From positions 179,230 to 243,229 of the forward strand of contig NZ_JAVRIC010000002.1 in the NCBI RefSeq assembly GCF_031846245.1: a stretch of DNA of 64,000 nucleotides, written 5' to 3'. This DNA is from Banduia mediterranea (GTDB lineage: Bacteria > Pseudomonadota > Gammaproteobacteria > Nevskiales > Nevskiaceae). Position numbers and translations under genes: made by a program. Below the pieces are notes generated by a model. That model did not search any database and was not told the DNA's origin. It worked only from the letters and a program-made list of their open reading frames with translations. Shown here piece by piece: positions 17,959 to 26,194 of the stretch. Position 1 is the first letter of the stretch. Every line of letters starts with the position of its first letter.

Positions 17959-18858
17959 CTACGCCGCCTTGGCCAGCTGCGCATGCGTCTCCTCGCCAGC
18001 AGCCAGTGCATCGCCGTGCTGGGCATAGCTCTTCAGCCAGGCGTCGTAGCCCTTCAGCTCGCCCGCCGCCCATGGCTCGAAACCCGGCTTGAACCAGGCA
18101 AGATAGTGCGCACCCAGATCGCGGAAGAATCCGCCGCGCGTGGGCTTGAACAGCCACCACAAGCCCTGGGTCCAGTACTGGACCCGTTCGCGCCGCGTGC
18201 ATCCGTCGACCCGCAAAACGTGCTCGACCAGCGGCAGCACCAGGGCGTTGAACAGCACGCTCAGATAAACCATCATCACGACGCGCGGCACATACCCCAC
18301 CTTGGCGATGTCTCGCATGACATCGAAGGCCACGGACTTGTGCTCGATTTCCTCAGCGGCATGCCAGTAGTACAGCGCACGCACACGCTTGTCGGCACCG
18401 TCCATGAGGCGGCTGTCGTTATCGAGAATAGAATGCGCCATCGAGGCGGTGAGGTGCTCGGCGCAGGCCGTCAACGTGATCTGCATGCGCGGCGACAGCA
18501 GTCGGGTATGCAGAGCAAAAAATTTCTTCAGGAAGGCATCGATTGCCGGAATGTCTACGCCCTGGCGCTGCAGCCGTGCGTTATAGGCGTTGTGAAGCAT
18601 TCCATGAGCGCCCTCTTGGCGCGCGAAGTCCTTGAACGCCTGCTGAAGCTCAGGTCTAGTTAGTTCGTCCTTGAACTGACGCAGCGAGACGATGAAGAAC
18701 TTCTCGCCTTCGGGCAGCGTGGTGGAAAAGGCATCGAAGAAACGCGACTTGAACACATGCCCGCCTGCCCAGTAGACCGGAATCTTGTCGTCGAACTGAA
18801 GCTCACGCGGCAGCCGCGGAATCATTGTGGGGCGAGATGAAGACAATTCTGCAGACAC
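17959..18858 (-). CDS. PF10118-type predicted metal-dependent hydrolase, copy B
   Basis: 299 residues from GTG 18858, which sits 5 bp after GGAGGT. The reading frame continues upstream only to a TTG at 18894 with no ribosome site, so I prefer the GTG. Metal-ligand-like patterns FARQEGAHGMLH, CAEHLTAS and HAAEEIEHKSVAFD match copy A at 14318-15208. It is the first gene of the minus-strand catabolic train, downstream of a plausible sigma-70 promoter. The leader between promoter and start contains the direct repeat AACTATCAAACTA, possibly an operator half-site, but not proven. Confidence 0.78.
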   Translation of the reverse strand: MSAELSSSRPTMIPRLPRELQFDDKIPVYWAGGHVFKSRFFDAFSTTLPEGEKFFIVSLRQFKDELTRPELQQAFKDFARQEGAHGMLHNAYNARLQRQGVDIPAIDAFLKKFFALHTRLLSPRMQITLTACAEHLTASMAHSILDNDSRLMDGADKRVRALYYWHAAEEIEHKSVAFDVMRDIAKVGYVPRVVMMVYLSVLFNALVLPLVEHVLRVDGCTRRERVQYWTQGLWWLFKPTRGGFFRDLGAHYLAWFKPGFEPWAAGELKGYDAWLKSYAQHGDALAAGEETHAQLAKAA

Positions 18859-18951
18859 GTCGAACCTCCGAACGTTAGTTTGATAGTTGGACAACTCTTG
18901 GAACCTCTGCGGGGCCGATCCATCCGTAGTGCGGTGTTTCGCTACGCACAG

Positions 18952-18980
18952 AACGTACTATGAGCGACAGCGCTTGTCAA
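18952..18980 (-). promoter_or_regulatory. Predicted sigma-70 promoter of the catabolic operon
   Basis: Read on the minus strand, a perfect TTGACA (18975-18980) is followed after exactly 17 bp by TACGTT (18952-18957). The -35 box is ideal and the -10 weak, which would suit an activated or regulated promoter. It faces the PF10118 copy B gene, about 94 bp from its GTG. Confidence 0.5.
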
Positions 18981-19047
18981 TACACGTGGGCGCCGCCCGC
19001 TGGCGAGGTCGCACGGGCCGTGTTCACTCAGCTGCGCAGGCGTCGCA

Positions 19048-19145
19048 TCAGCAGTTGAATATCTCCGCGGCACTCGGCGCCGCGCGCTTGAACAGGTCCA
19101 TGAAATCGGTCTCCGGTGTGACCAGAACCTGCATCGTGCTGCTTT
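19048..19145 (-). pseudogene. Possible C-terminal remnant of a gene cut by the IS element
   Basis: On the minus strand the frame reads STMQVLVTPETDFMDLF, continues to EIFNC and stops at 19048. It looks protein-like but begins inside or at the edge of the IS3 element. I do not recognise it, and no matching 5' part is evident beyond the element's other end. It may be chance. Confidence 0.3.
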
Positions 19146-19198
19146 TGACCTTGCCCGCGAAAAACGTATCCCTTGCCGTGTGATTCAATCCACGCAAG

Positions 19199-19487
19199 AC
19201 GAAGACGACACGGGCGCGCTACACGCTTGAATTCAAGCAAGAGGCGGTGCGTGGTGGAGGGTGGTCAAAGCCAAGCCTCGGTGGCCAAGACGCTGGGTCA
19301 CGTTGAGCAGACGCTGTTCAACTGGGTCAAGGCGAACCGGCAAGGGCAGCTCAAGGACACCGACAGCAAGCCGGTGAGCGCCGAGCAGATGGAGATAGCT
19401 CGTCTGCGTGCCGAACTGGCCCAGGTGAAGATGGAGCGCGACATCCTGGGAAAAGCGACGGCGTACTTCGCCAAGGCAGCGAAGTGA
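19199..19487 (+). pseudogene. IS3 OrfA (helix-turn-helix), broken
   Basis: The N-terminal frame reads KTTRARYTLEFKQEAVR from an ACG where an ATG would be expected. The next frame continues VVEGGQSQASVAKTLGH and on to KATAYFAKAAK. The two frames need a 1- or 2-base shift near 19250 to join. The lost start and the frameshift are two independent signs of decay. The 3' part retains the coiled-coil-like QMEIARLRAELAQVKMERD segment of OrfA proteins. Confidence 0.8.
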
Positions 19488-20379
19488 AGTACGCCTTCAT
19501 CCAGCGCCACCGCCAGAGGTGGCCGATTACCGTGCAATGCCGGGTGCTTGAGGTGAGCCTCAGCGGCTACCACGGGCATGTGGCGCGCCAGGCCAGCGAG
19601 GCGCCGCGTCGCCACCTGAGTGACGACGCGCTGCCGGTGCACATCAGGGGCAATTCACGCTCAGACGAAGCATGCTTACGGCCGGCCACGCATCTGGCGG
19701 GAGCTGCGCAAGAACGGCGCGCGTTGGCAAGCAGCGACTGCAGGCGCTGATGCGCCAGCACGGCATTCGCGCCAAGGGCAAGAAGCGGTTCAAGGTCACC
19801 ACCGACAGCAACCACGACCTGCCGATTGCGCTGAATCTGCTCGACCGCCAATTCACCATGGCCGAGCCGGACACGGTCTGGGTGGGCGGCATTACCTACA
19901 TTCCCACCGACGAAGCTTGGCTGTACTTGGCCGTGGTGATCGACCTGTTCAGCCGTCAGGTCGTGGGTTGGTCGATGCGTGCGGACATGGCCCGCGACCT
20001 CGTGATCGATGCACTGCGCATGGCATGGTTCAAGCGCCATCCCGACAAGGACGCCGGATTGATTTTTCACAGTGACCGCGGCAGCCAATATGCCAGTGAG
20101 GATTTCCGAGACGTGCTCAAGGACTACGGCATCACCGCTTCCATGAGTCGGCATGGCAACTGCTGGGACAATGCCTGCAGCGAAACGCTGTTCGGCTCAC
20201 TGAAGGTGGAACGGCTGCACGGTCAAGGCTTCATTACTCGCCGCCATGCCAGGGATGAAACGATTGCCTGGCTGCTCTGGTATAACCAGTCCCGATTACA
20301 CTCCACCTTGAACTACGTCACCCCGATGCAGTTCGAGCAACACTGGCTGACCGATCAGACCAAACAAGCCAGCTCATGA
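19484..20379 (+). pseudogene. IS3 OrfB transposase (DDE), broken
   Basis: The start overlaps OrfA by 4 bp (MKYAFIQRHRQRWPI). The frame shifts near 19650 (continuing as IHAQTKHAYGRPRIWRELRKNGAR) and again near 19725 (VGKQRLQALMRQHGIRAKG), after which it is open to 20379. The catalytic domain is intact in the last segment: PDTVWVGGITYIPTDE with the first Asp region, VIDLFSRQVVGW, FHSDRGSQY, and the Glu in SETLFGSLKVE. Two frameshifts make it inactive unless compensated. Confidence 0.85.
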
Positions 20380-20416
20380 CCTCGGTTATGGGGTACGGAA
20401 TTCGAGGGCAAGGTCA

Positions 20417-20805
20417 GAAGCGACTTGGCACCTACGAACGGATTTCGTTCCGGAATTCTGCCGGCCCCTCCCGCCTCCGACCTGCCACGGGTCAAATCGG
20501 TGATAGATACGCTTACAATTTTGCCAACATGCGGCCTAGTCAACTATCCTCAGGAACCGGGGACGGCCGGTTTTCTTTATGCGCAGCGCTTTTCGGATGA
20601 GGTCCGTTCAGGCGTCATCCATCCAGTTGCGGGCACGTTTATTGCCTGGCCGGGCTTGATTTTTAGGCACAGCAAGCTTCACTAGTGGATAATCGTATCG
20701 TATAGGCCCAGCAAAGGTGTGTCCGACTCGGGCGTGGCCCCTTCGACAACCTGAATCCATCGCCAATGAAACACGAACGAGAGTTCGGATAGCGCTCGCC
20801 AGATA
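20417..20805. other. Leader/intergenic region between IS element and glycosyltransferase
   Basis: 389 bp without a supportable gene. It contains the terminator-like hairpin listed at 20555-20579. Downstream, around 20690-20706, an AT-rich GATAATCGTATCGTATAG patch could hold a -10 element for the glycosyltransferase gene, but no good -35 is visible. Confidence 0.4.
20555..20579 (+). terminator. Terminator-like hairpin
   Basis: AACCGG, a 6-base loop GGACGG, CCGGTT, then TTCTTTAT. The perfect 6-bp stem with a T-rich tail fits a weak intrinsic terminator. It would stop read-through from the IS element before the exopolysaccharide genes, or attenuate a long leader. Confidence 0.5.
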
Positions 20806-21948
20806 ATGACTCTTCATTCAGGACCGGATGACCCCACGGCCGGACAGCTTGCGATCGTTCACGACTACTTGATCCAGATGGGGGGCGCGGAACAGGTTGT
20901 GGCGTCGCTGCACAAAGCATTTCCGCATGCGCCGATCTATACCAGCGTGGTGGATCGGAAGCAGCTGCTTCCGGCGCTGCGCGAGGCGCCGATCCACGAT
21001 TCGTGGATGCGTTCGCTGCCAGGCATCTCGCGCCGGTTCAAAAGCTACTTTCCGCTCTACCCGGCGGCTTTCCATTCCTTGGGCACCATCGATTGCGACC
21101 TGGCGCTGATCAGTAGCAGCGGGTTTTCGAAATGGGCGCGTTTTTCTCCCCGGACGATCAAGATCAGTTATTGCCATACGCCGGCGCGCTTCCTTTGGAT
21201 GCCGGACCAGTACATGGAGCACGAGCCGATCCACCCAATGCTCAAGGCGGCCGCCAAGCTGATGCTGAAGCCCTTGCGCCAACGCGACTACGCGATTGCG
21301 CAGAAGATCGACCATTTCATCGCGAATTCCGCGTATATCCAGGCGCGGATCAAGCAGTTCTATGGCCGTGATTCAACCGTGATCCATCCGCCGGTGACCC
21401 TGACGGAGTTCTCGGCCACGCAAGACCATGGTGGTTATTACCTGATCGCCTCGCGCTTGGTGGGTTACAAGCGCATCGACATTGCGATGAAGGCCTTTTC
21501 GCAGAACGGGCGGCGCTTGATCGTTGTTGGCGACGGCCCCGACCGCGCGCGCCTGCAGGCCATGGCCGGCCCATCCGTGGAGTTCAAGGGATGGCTGCCT
21601 CGGGCGGAGATGCTGGCCTATTTGCGAAACTGCTATGCGTTCGTGTTTCCGGGGCTGGAGGACTTCGGCATTACGCCGGTGGAGGCGCAGGCCTGTGGAA
21701 AGCCGGTGCTCGCTTTTGGCGGGGGAGGCGTTCTGGAGACCGTGGTGCCGGGTTTGAGCGGGATGTTCTTCGATGCGCAGTCTGCGGATTCGTTGAACGG
21801 ACGCCTGCAGGATTTTGAAGCGCAGCAATGGAATGCGGGCGCCATTGCCGGGCACGCTGCCCAATTCGGCGAAGCGCGCTTTATCAGGCAGATCACCCAG
21901 TATGTGGACGAGGTGCTGGCATCGCGCGGTTCGGCTGTCGAGGGGTAG
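20806..21948 (+). CDS. GT4-type glycosyltransferase
   Basis: 380 residues. HDYLIQMGGAEQVV near the start is the N-terminal acceptor-side motif. The C-terminal donor domain has VGDGPDRARL, a GWLP loop and the E-x7-E-like PGLEDFGITPVEAQACGKPVLAFG of retaining GT4 enzymes. No membrane helix; cytoplasmic. It probably adds a sugar to the lipid-linked repeat unit of the polysaccharide made by this island. It is followed by a repeat and a tRNA remnant rather than directly by the next gene. Donor and acceptor sugars are unknown. Confidence 0.88.
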   Translation: MTLHSGPDDPTAGQLAIVHDYLIQMGGAEQVVASLHKAFPHAPIYTSVVDRKQLLPALREAPIHDSWMRSLPGISRRFKSYFPLYPAAFHSLGTIDCDLALISSSGFSKWARFSPRTIKISYCHTPARFLWMPDQYMEHEPIHPMLKAAAKLMLKPLRQRDYAIAQKIDHFIANSAYIQARIKQFYGRDSTVIHPPVTLTEFSATQDHGGYYLIASRLVGYKRIDIAMKAFSQNGRRLIVVGDGPDRARLQAMAGPSVEFKGWLPRAEMLAYLRNCYAFVFPGLEDFGITPVEAQACGKPVLAFGGGGVLETVVPGLSGMFFDAQSADSLNGRLQDFEAQQWNAGAIAGHAAQFGEARFIRQITQYVDEVLASRGSAVEG

Positions 21949-21962
21949 CCGTTTCTGGTTCT

Positions 21963-22020
21963 GACGGCCATGCCGCAGCAGATTCATTTTGCGGGGCGCC
22001 GCTTGGCGGCATGGCCGTTA
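21963..22020 (-). repeat. Multi-hairpin intergenic repeat, copy 2 (first hairpin only)
   Basis: Read on the minus strand it begins TAACGGCCATGCCGC and ends GCGGCATGGCCGT, with AATGAATCTGC in the loop as in copy 3. The later hairpins of the family are missing. It lies 14 bp after the glycosyltransferase stop. Its outer arm runs into the tRNA-like sequence at 22012. Confidence 0.8.
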
Positions 22021-22082
22021 ACTCAGCGGTAGAGCACTGCCTTTACGGGGGGTCACTTGTTCAATCCCAGTACCGCCCACCA
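22012..22082 (+). pseudogene. Broken tRNA-Val-like gene
   Basis: TTAACTCAGCGGTAGAGC forms a normal D arm. CTGCCTTTAC begins an anticodon arm (anticodon would be UAC, Val). GTTCAATCC is the T loop, and ACCGCCCACCA the 3' acceptor strand with encoded CCA. The 3' anticodon stem has lost about 4 bases (GGGGGGTCAC where ACGGCAGGGGTCAC is expected), and the 5' acceptor strand is TGGCCGT, contributed by the adjacent repeat, instead of GGGCGGT. It cannot fold as a functional tRNA. From 22083 to 22292 I see nothing. Confidence 0.65.
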
Positions 22083-22292
22083 TATTCCCCGGTCGATTGC
22101 ATTCCGGGCCATCTTGGAGCCGGTTCGCGCGTCGGCCCGTGTACCCCACGCTGCCTCGCTCGGGTACAGGTACTCGTCGAACGCATTGTCGCGGAGCCGT
22201 CGGCCCGAGCAAACGCGCCGCTGGAGCAGCCTAGCAATGATTGCAGTCCCGAATGCGCAAGCGCTGCCCGCGGCAGTGCGCGGCGGCATCGC

Positions 22293-23477
22293 ATGAACAA
22301 GAACGAAGGCATCGTCCTGGTTTCCACGGCGGATTGGGACAACCCCTATTGGACCAACAAGCAGCATGTGGCGGTGCAGCTTGCCGCACGGGGACATCGG
22401 ATTCTTTATGTCGAATCGCAGGGGCTGCGGGCGCCAACCGCCACGGGCAAGGATCTCAGACGAATCGCCACGCGGCTGAAGCGCGGGCTGCTGCCTCCCA
22501 GGCAGGTCAGACCCAACTTGTGGGTGTGGTCTCCCCTGGTCATCCCGCTGCACGGCCGGCCAAGCATCAGAAGGATCAATCGCTACCTGTTGCAAGCGGG
22601 CGTGGCCTTCTGGTGCTGGAACAAGCGGATTGCGCCGGAAATCCTGTGGACCTATTCGCCGCTGACCACACAGCTTTATGACGCTGACCGGTACTCGCTG
22701 CTGGTCTACCACGCAGTGGATGACGTCAAGGTCCAGCCTGGCGTGCCTACCGAAGCCGTCGCGCGCGGGGAGGATGAGCTGTCACGCCAGGCCGATCTGA
22801 TCTTCGCCACGGCTCCGCACCTGTACGAAACGCACAAGCAGCTGAATCCCGAGACGCATTACTTTTCGAATGTGGCGGACTTCGAGCATTTCAACAAGGC
22901 GCTTTCCGACGATACCCAGGTGCCACAGGACATCGTCGCGATCCCCTCGCCGCGGCTCGGCTTCGTCGGTGCGATTTCAAGCTACAAACTCGATTTTCCG
23001 ATGTTGCGCGAACTGGCCGATGCGCATCCGCAATGGTCGTTCGTGTTCGTGGGGGAGATTGGCGAAGGCGATCCGCTGACAGACTCTTCGCTGTTGCGAA
23101 ACGCAAAGAACATTCATTTTCTGGGCGGGCGCCCTTATGCCTCGCTGCCCGCTTACCTGAAGGCCATGGATGTCGCATTGCTGCCGAACGTGTTGAACGA
23201 CTACACCCGCTCGATGTTTCCCATGAAGTTCTTCGAGTATCTGGCTGCGGGGCGACCAGTGGTGGCTACGACACTGCCTGCGCTGCGGGCGTACCACGGA
23301 GTAGCCACGTTCGCGGACGGCGCCGAGGCTTTTGCAGCGGCCATTGAAAGGGTCTTGAGCGGTGATTGTGCGCCCTTGAGCGACCGGCTCGCCGCGGCGA
23401 AGGAGCAGACCTACGAGATCCGCACCGACAAGATGATGGCCTTGGTGTCAGCCGCGCTCACGAAAAAGCGTGCGTAG
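22293..23477 (+). CDS. Glycosyltransferase (GT1/GT4-like)
   Basis: 394 residues from ATG 22293 (MNKNEGIVLVSTADWDNPYW). The open frame extends far upstream but through the tRNA remnant, so the longer version is not credible. N-terminal WTNKQHVAVQLAARGHRILYVE and a C-terminal donor domain with LGFVGAISSYKLDF, HFLGGRPYASLPAYLKAMDVALLPN and MFPMKFFEYLAAGRPVV fit a GT-B glycosyltransferase acting at the cytoplasmic membrane face. Its last 30 bp overlap the flippase gene on the other strand. Confidence 0.85.
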   Translation: MNKNEGIVLVSTADWDNPYWTNKQHVAVQLAARGHRILYVESQGLRAPTATGKDLRRIATRLKRGLLPPRQVRPNLWVWSPLVIPLHGRPSIRRINRYLLQAGVAFWCWNKRIAPEILWTYSPLTTQLYDADRYSLLVYHAVDDVKVQPGVPTEAVARGEDELSRQADLIFATAPHLYETHKQLNPETHYFSNVADFEHFNKALSDDTQVPQDIVAIPSPRLGFVGAISSYKLDFPMLRELADAHPQWSFVFVGEIGEGDPLTDSSLLRNAKNIHFLGGRPYASLPAYLKAMDVALLPNVLNDYTRSMFPMKFFEYLAAGRPVVATTLPALRAYHGVATFADGAEAFAAAIERVLSGDCAPLSDRLAAAKEQTYEIRTDKMMALVSAALTKKRA

Positions 23478-24959
23478 CAGCGGTATGCGAAGCAGTACCG
23501 GGCTGGCGGCACGCCGAACGGGGCCTACCCAATAGGCCAGGCCACACCACAGGGCGCCGCTCAGCAAGGCATTTCCGGCAAGGCTCCCATAGGCGCCCAT
23601 CCCTCCCATGCCCGGCAGTGCGAGCCCGGCCAGCGCCTGCACGGCAAGCCCCGCACAAATCCAGAGACCCAGCGGGATCAGGTCTCTCCAGAGGGAGAGG
23701 CGTATGAGGCACAGGGTGAAGACGACCGCGCTGTAGCTTGCGACAGCCAGCCCCACGGTTGGCGGCCCCAGGCTCCGCCACAGTGTCAGGTTGACGAGAA
23801 TACTCGCGGCACAGGCGATGGCCGTGATCGCGAACGATTCCAGGTTTCTGATCTGCGCGTTGAGCGCCTTGATCAGGTAATACCCGGTGACGGTCATCCC
23901 CAAGGCTCCACCCATCCATTGAAGAACCGCCTGGGTGGTTTGTACCGATTCCTCGCCGAACGCACCACGCGCGAATACGACCCGTACGATCGGTTCTGCG
24001 TTGAGCGCGATGAAGCCGGCGATCGGGAACGCCAGGATCATGATCGTTGACGCCATGTCGGTGACATGACGTTTGGCATCATCCGATTTGGAGCCGCCGT
24101 GCAGGGACATGGTCAGTACGCCCAGCGGCATGGCGATCAGCTGTACGGTGGTATCGGACACGAAGCGCGCGTAGTCAACGCTTGGAATGATGGCTGTGCC
24201 CAGGTGGGACGAAACCATGCGTTCCACCAGCGTGTTGATCTGTGCCACCAGAGGAAGCCCCAGCAGCGGGACGATGCTCACCAGAAACCGGCCGGACATA
24301 TGGGCCATCAACGAAAGCGGAATGTGGCCGCGAGGCCACACGCCGCCCAGGCGCCTGAGTTGCACGAGCGTCCATAGAAAGAAAACGAAATGGCTGGCGA
24401 AGACAAGCGTGGCCAGCCAGTGATCCTGATGCGTATACACGGCGGCCGCCGCACCGGAAATGGAACCGATGTTGAGCAACATCGGGCGCCATGCGATCGC
24501 GCCGAAACGACCGAAGGCCGCCTCGATGTAACTGAGCATGCCGCCGAGAATGAAAAACGGCGTCGACAGGCCCATGATCTTCAGAAGCTTGGCGGCAAGC
24601 GCCTGTGCCCCTGGCGCGACGCCGGGCGCCATGAATCCGACGATCTCGTGAGAAAACGAGTACAGCAGACTCGACACCACGACCGAGAACACCAATCCAT
24701 AAACCGCCGCGACCAGCACGAGCACTTTGGCGTGGTATTCGTCTTCTGCCTTGATCTTGCGATACAGCGGCAGCAGGCCGGCGCTGAGGCTATCGCCAAT
24801 CAAGGCTTGCGCCGGCATCAAATAGGCGGTCTGTGCGATGCGGAAGCCGGCGGCGGTCTGCCCGGTTCCAAACCATGCCGCGAACAGGACCTCGCGCAGC
24901 AGCCCCACCAGTTTGGAGGCCAGGCTCCCGAAAACGATTGAACTGATCTTGCGGCTCAT
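23448..24959 (-). CDS. MurJ/MviN-type lipid flippase
   Basis: 503 residues, about 12-14 hydrophobic segments. The N-terminal SIVFGSLASKLVGLLREVLFA matches the MurJ/MviN start, and ALIGDSLSAGLLPLYRK lies in the usual place. Its position between glycosyltransferases argues that it flips the polysaccharide's lipid-linked repeat unit, replacing a Wzx, rather than being the housekeeping lipid II flippase. The ATG overlaps the stop of the upstream glycosyltransferase (ATGA-type, 4 bp), so the two are translationally coupled. It converges with the plus-strand glycosyltransferase. Confidence 0.85.
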   Translation of the reverse strand: MSRKISSIVFGSLASKLVGLLREVLFAAWFGTGQTAAGFRIAQTAYLMPAQALIGDSLSAGLLPLYRKIKAEDEYHAKVLVLVAAVYGLVFSVVVSSLLYSFSHEIVGFMAPGVAPGAQALAAKLLKIMGLSTPFFILGGMLSYIEAAFGRFGAIAWRPMLLNIGSISGAAAAVYTHQDHWLATLVFASHFVFFLWTLVQLRRLGGVWPRGHIPLSLMAHMSGRFLVSIVPLLGLPLVAQINTLVERMVSSHLGTAIIPSVDYARFVSDTTVQLIAMPLGVLTMSLHGGSKSDDAKRHVTDMASTIMILAFPIAGFIALNAEPIVRVVFARGAFGEESVQTTQAVLQWMGGALGMTVTGYYLIKALNAQIRNLESFAITAIACAASILVNLTLWRSLGPPTVGLAVASYSAVVFTLCLIRLSLWRDLIPLGLWICAGLAVQALAGLALPGMGGMGAYGSLAGNALLSGALWCGLAYWVGPVRRAASPVLLRIPLLRTLFRERG

Positions 24960-26167
24960 GGCGCCCTGCTTGGTGCGGCATCCCGTATGAGCCTCAGATA
25001 CTGACGCGCCACGCCGTTCCAGGAATATGCCTGCGCGACCGTGCGCGCCGCGGTCCGCATCGCTTCATGGTGCACCCGGTCGGCGTTCATCCGGGCCAGC
25101 GCCGCAGCGATTTCCGCCGCCGTCGGCTTCACCACGTAGCCGTTCCTGCCTTGCTCGATCACATGCGGCGCGCAGCCCACGGCGCTCATGATCACGGGAA
25201 CTCCGGCAGCCATGGCTTCCAGGCATACCAGCGCCCAGGTTTCGTATTCGCTCGGCAAGACGAATGCGTCCGCGACCTGAAAGAAGGCTTCGACATCCGG
25301 TCTCGTCCCCCAAAACCTCACGCGGTCGAGAACGCCGAGCTTGCGCGCCATGTCTTCATAGTGGCTTTGATTGCTGACCCGCCCGCCGACGACCCAGAGG
25401 ACCACATCCGGTGCAGAGGCCGCAATGGCTTCCAGGACGAGGTCGAGACGCTTGCGCTCGAATTCGTGCCCGACAAACAAGGCGACGAAGTTTCCGTTGA
25501 TCCCCTGTTCGATTCGGCGGGCGGTTCTGGCCTGGGGCGGCAAGGCCACGAAACGGTCGAGATCGACCCCATTGTGGACAACGCCGGTGCGCATGCCGTC
25601 TCTGAGGTAGGGACGGGCTTCTTCGAGCGTCTGCTCGGAAACGGCGACGGCGGTTTGCACGCGCCCCAGGCGCAGGATGATGCGCTCTCTGAGAATCCGG
25701 AAGTGAAAGGCCGGATTGAAAAACTGTGGGAGTCGCCTCAGCAAGGGCCTGTGGTCCGCCCGGTATTGATGGCTGAATACATTGTGGATGACAACCACGT
25801 CACCGCCCCAGGCCTCCAGGTTGTGATCGACCGTTATGTAGCCTGCGTTCTCATATTTTCGCAGCTTCATCCTTCCCAATGCGGAGAACACCAGAAGCTG
25901 CGCCAAGTGCCGGATTCGCGACGTGACTTTGAAGCCCGGCTGCCATCGCTTGAGCGCTTGACCGAACGCGATGACATCCACGTTCGGCAGGTCTGGGACG
26001 GGATAATCGGACACCACGACAACCTCATGGCCGAGTTCAATCAAGGCACGGGCGGTCTGCAGCGCGACGCTCCCGCCCCCGGTGCCGATCGGGTCTCGTA
26101 CGGCAATCGCGATTTTCAGGGCCGCGACACTGTCGGCGCCGGCGATATGGTCGGGTGGTGCGGTCAT
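24956..26167 (-). CDS. GT4-type glycosyltransferase
   Basis: 403 residues. An N-terminal GTGGGSVALQTARALIELGHEV motif, a central VHNGVDLDRF and a C-terminal ALFVGHEFERKRLD, then PSEYETWALVCLEAMAAGVPVI (retaining GT4 nucleotide-sugar site) are clear. Coupled to the flippase gene by a 4-bp overlap and 27 bp after the preceding glycosyltransferase stop. It is a cytoplasmic step in repeat-unit assembly. Specificity is not deducible. Confidence 0.88.
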   Translation of the reverse strand: MTAPPDHIAGADSVAALKIAIAVRDPIGTGGGSVALQTARALIELGHEVVVVSDYPVPDLPNVDVIAFGQALKRWQPGFKVTSRIRHLAQLLVFSALGRMKLRKYENAGYITVDHNLEAWGGDVVVIHNVFSHQYRADHRPLLRRLPQFFNPAFHFRILRERIILRLGRVQTAVAVSEQTLEEARPYLRDGMRTGVVHNGVDLDRFVALPPQARTARRIEQGINGNFVALFVGHEFERKRLDLVLEAIAASAPDVVLWVVGGRVSNQSHYEDMARKLGVLDRVRFWGTRPDVEAFFQVADAFVLPSEYETWALVCLEAMAAGVPVIMSAVGCAPHVIEQGRNGYVVKPTAAEIAAALARMNADRVHHEAMRTAARTVAQAYSWNGVARQYLRLIRDAAPSRAP

Positions 26168-26194
26168 CTCAGTGCGTGCAATTCGTCATGCGAT

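Larger units (their letters stand above)
19146..20416 (+). mobile_element. Decayed IS3-family insertion sequence
   Basis: About 1.27 kb bounded by imperfect inverted repeats: TGACCTTGCCCGCGAA at the left and, read inward from the right, TGACCTTGCCCTCGAA, with similarity continuing through CGTA.CCC for about 30 bp. Ends in TG...CA and two overlapping orfs (helix-turn-helix then DDE) are typical of IS3. The matching GCTT just outside both ends makes the exact termini uncertain by 5 bp. No direct target duplication is seen (TTT versus GAA). Both orfs are frameshifted, so it cannot move by itself. Confidence 0.85.

Noticed and set aside
20355..20543. Minus-strand 62-codon frame as the 5' part of the gene cut by the IS element
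   Set aside because: It crosses the IS end, contains no recognisable protein pattern and does not join convincingly to the stump at 19048-19145.
21828..22292. N-terminal extension of the second glycosyltransferase
   Set aside because: The extra 155 codons run through the end of the previous gene, a hairpin repeat and a tRNA remnant; the family start matches ATG 22293.
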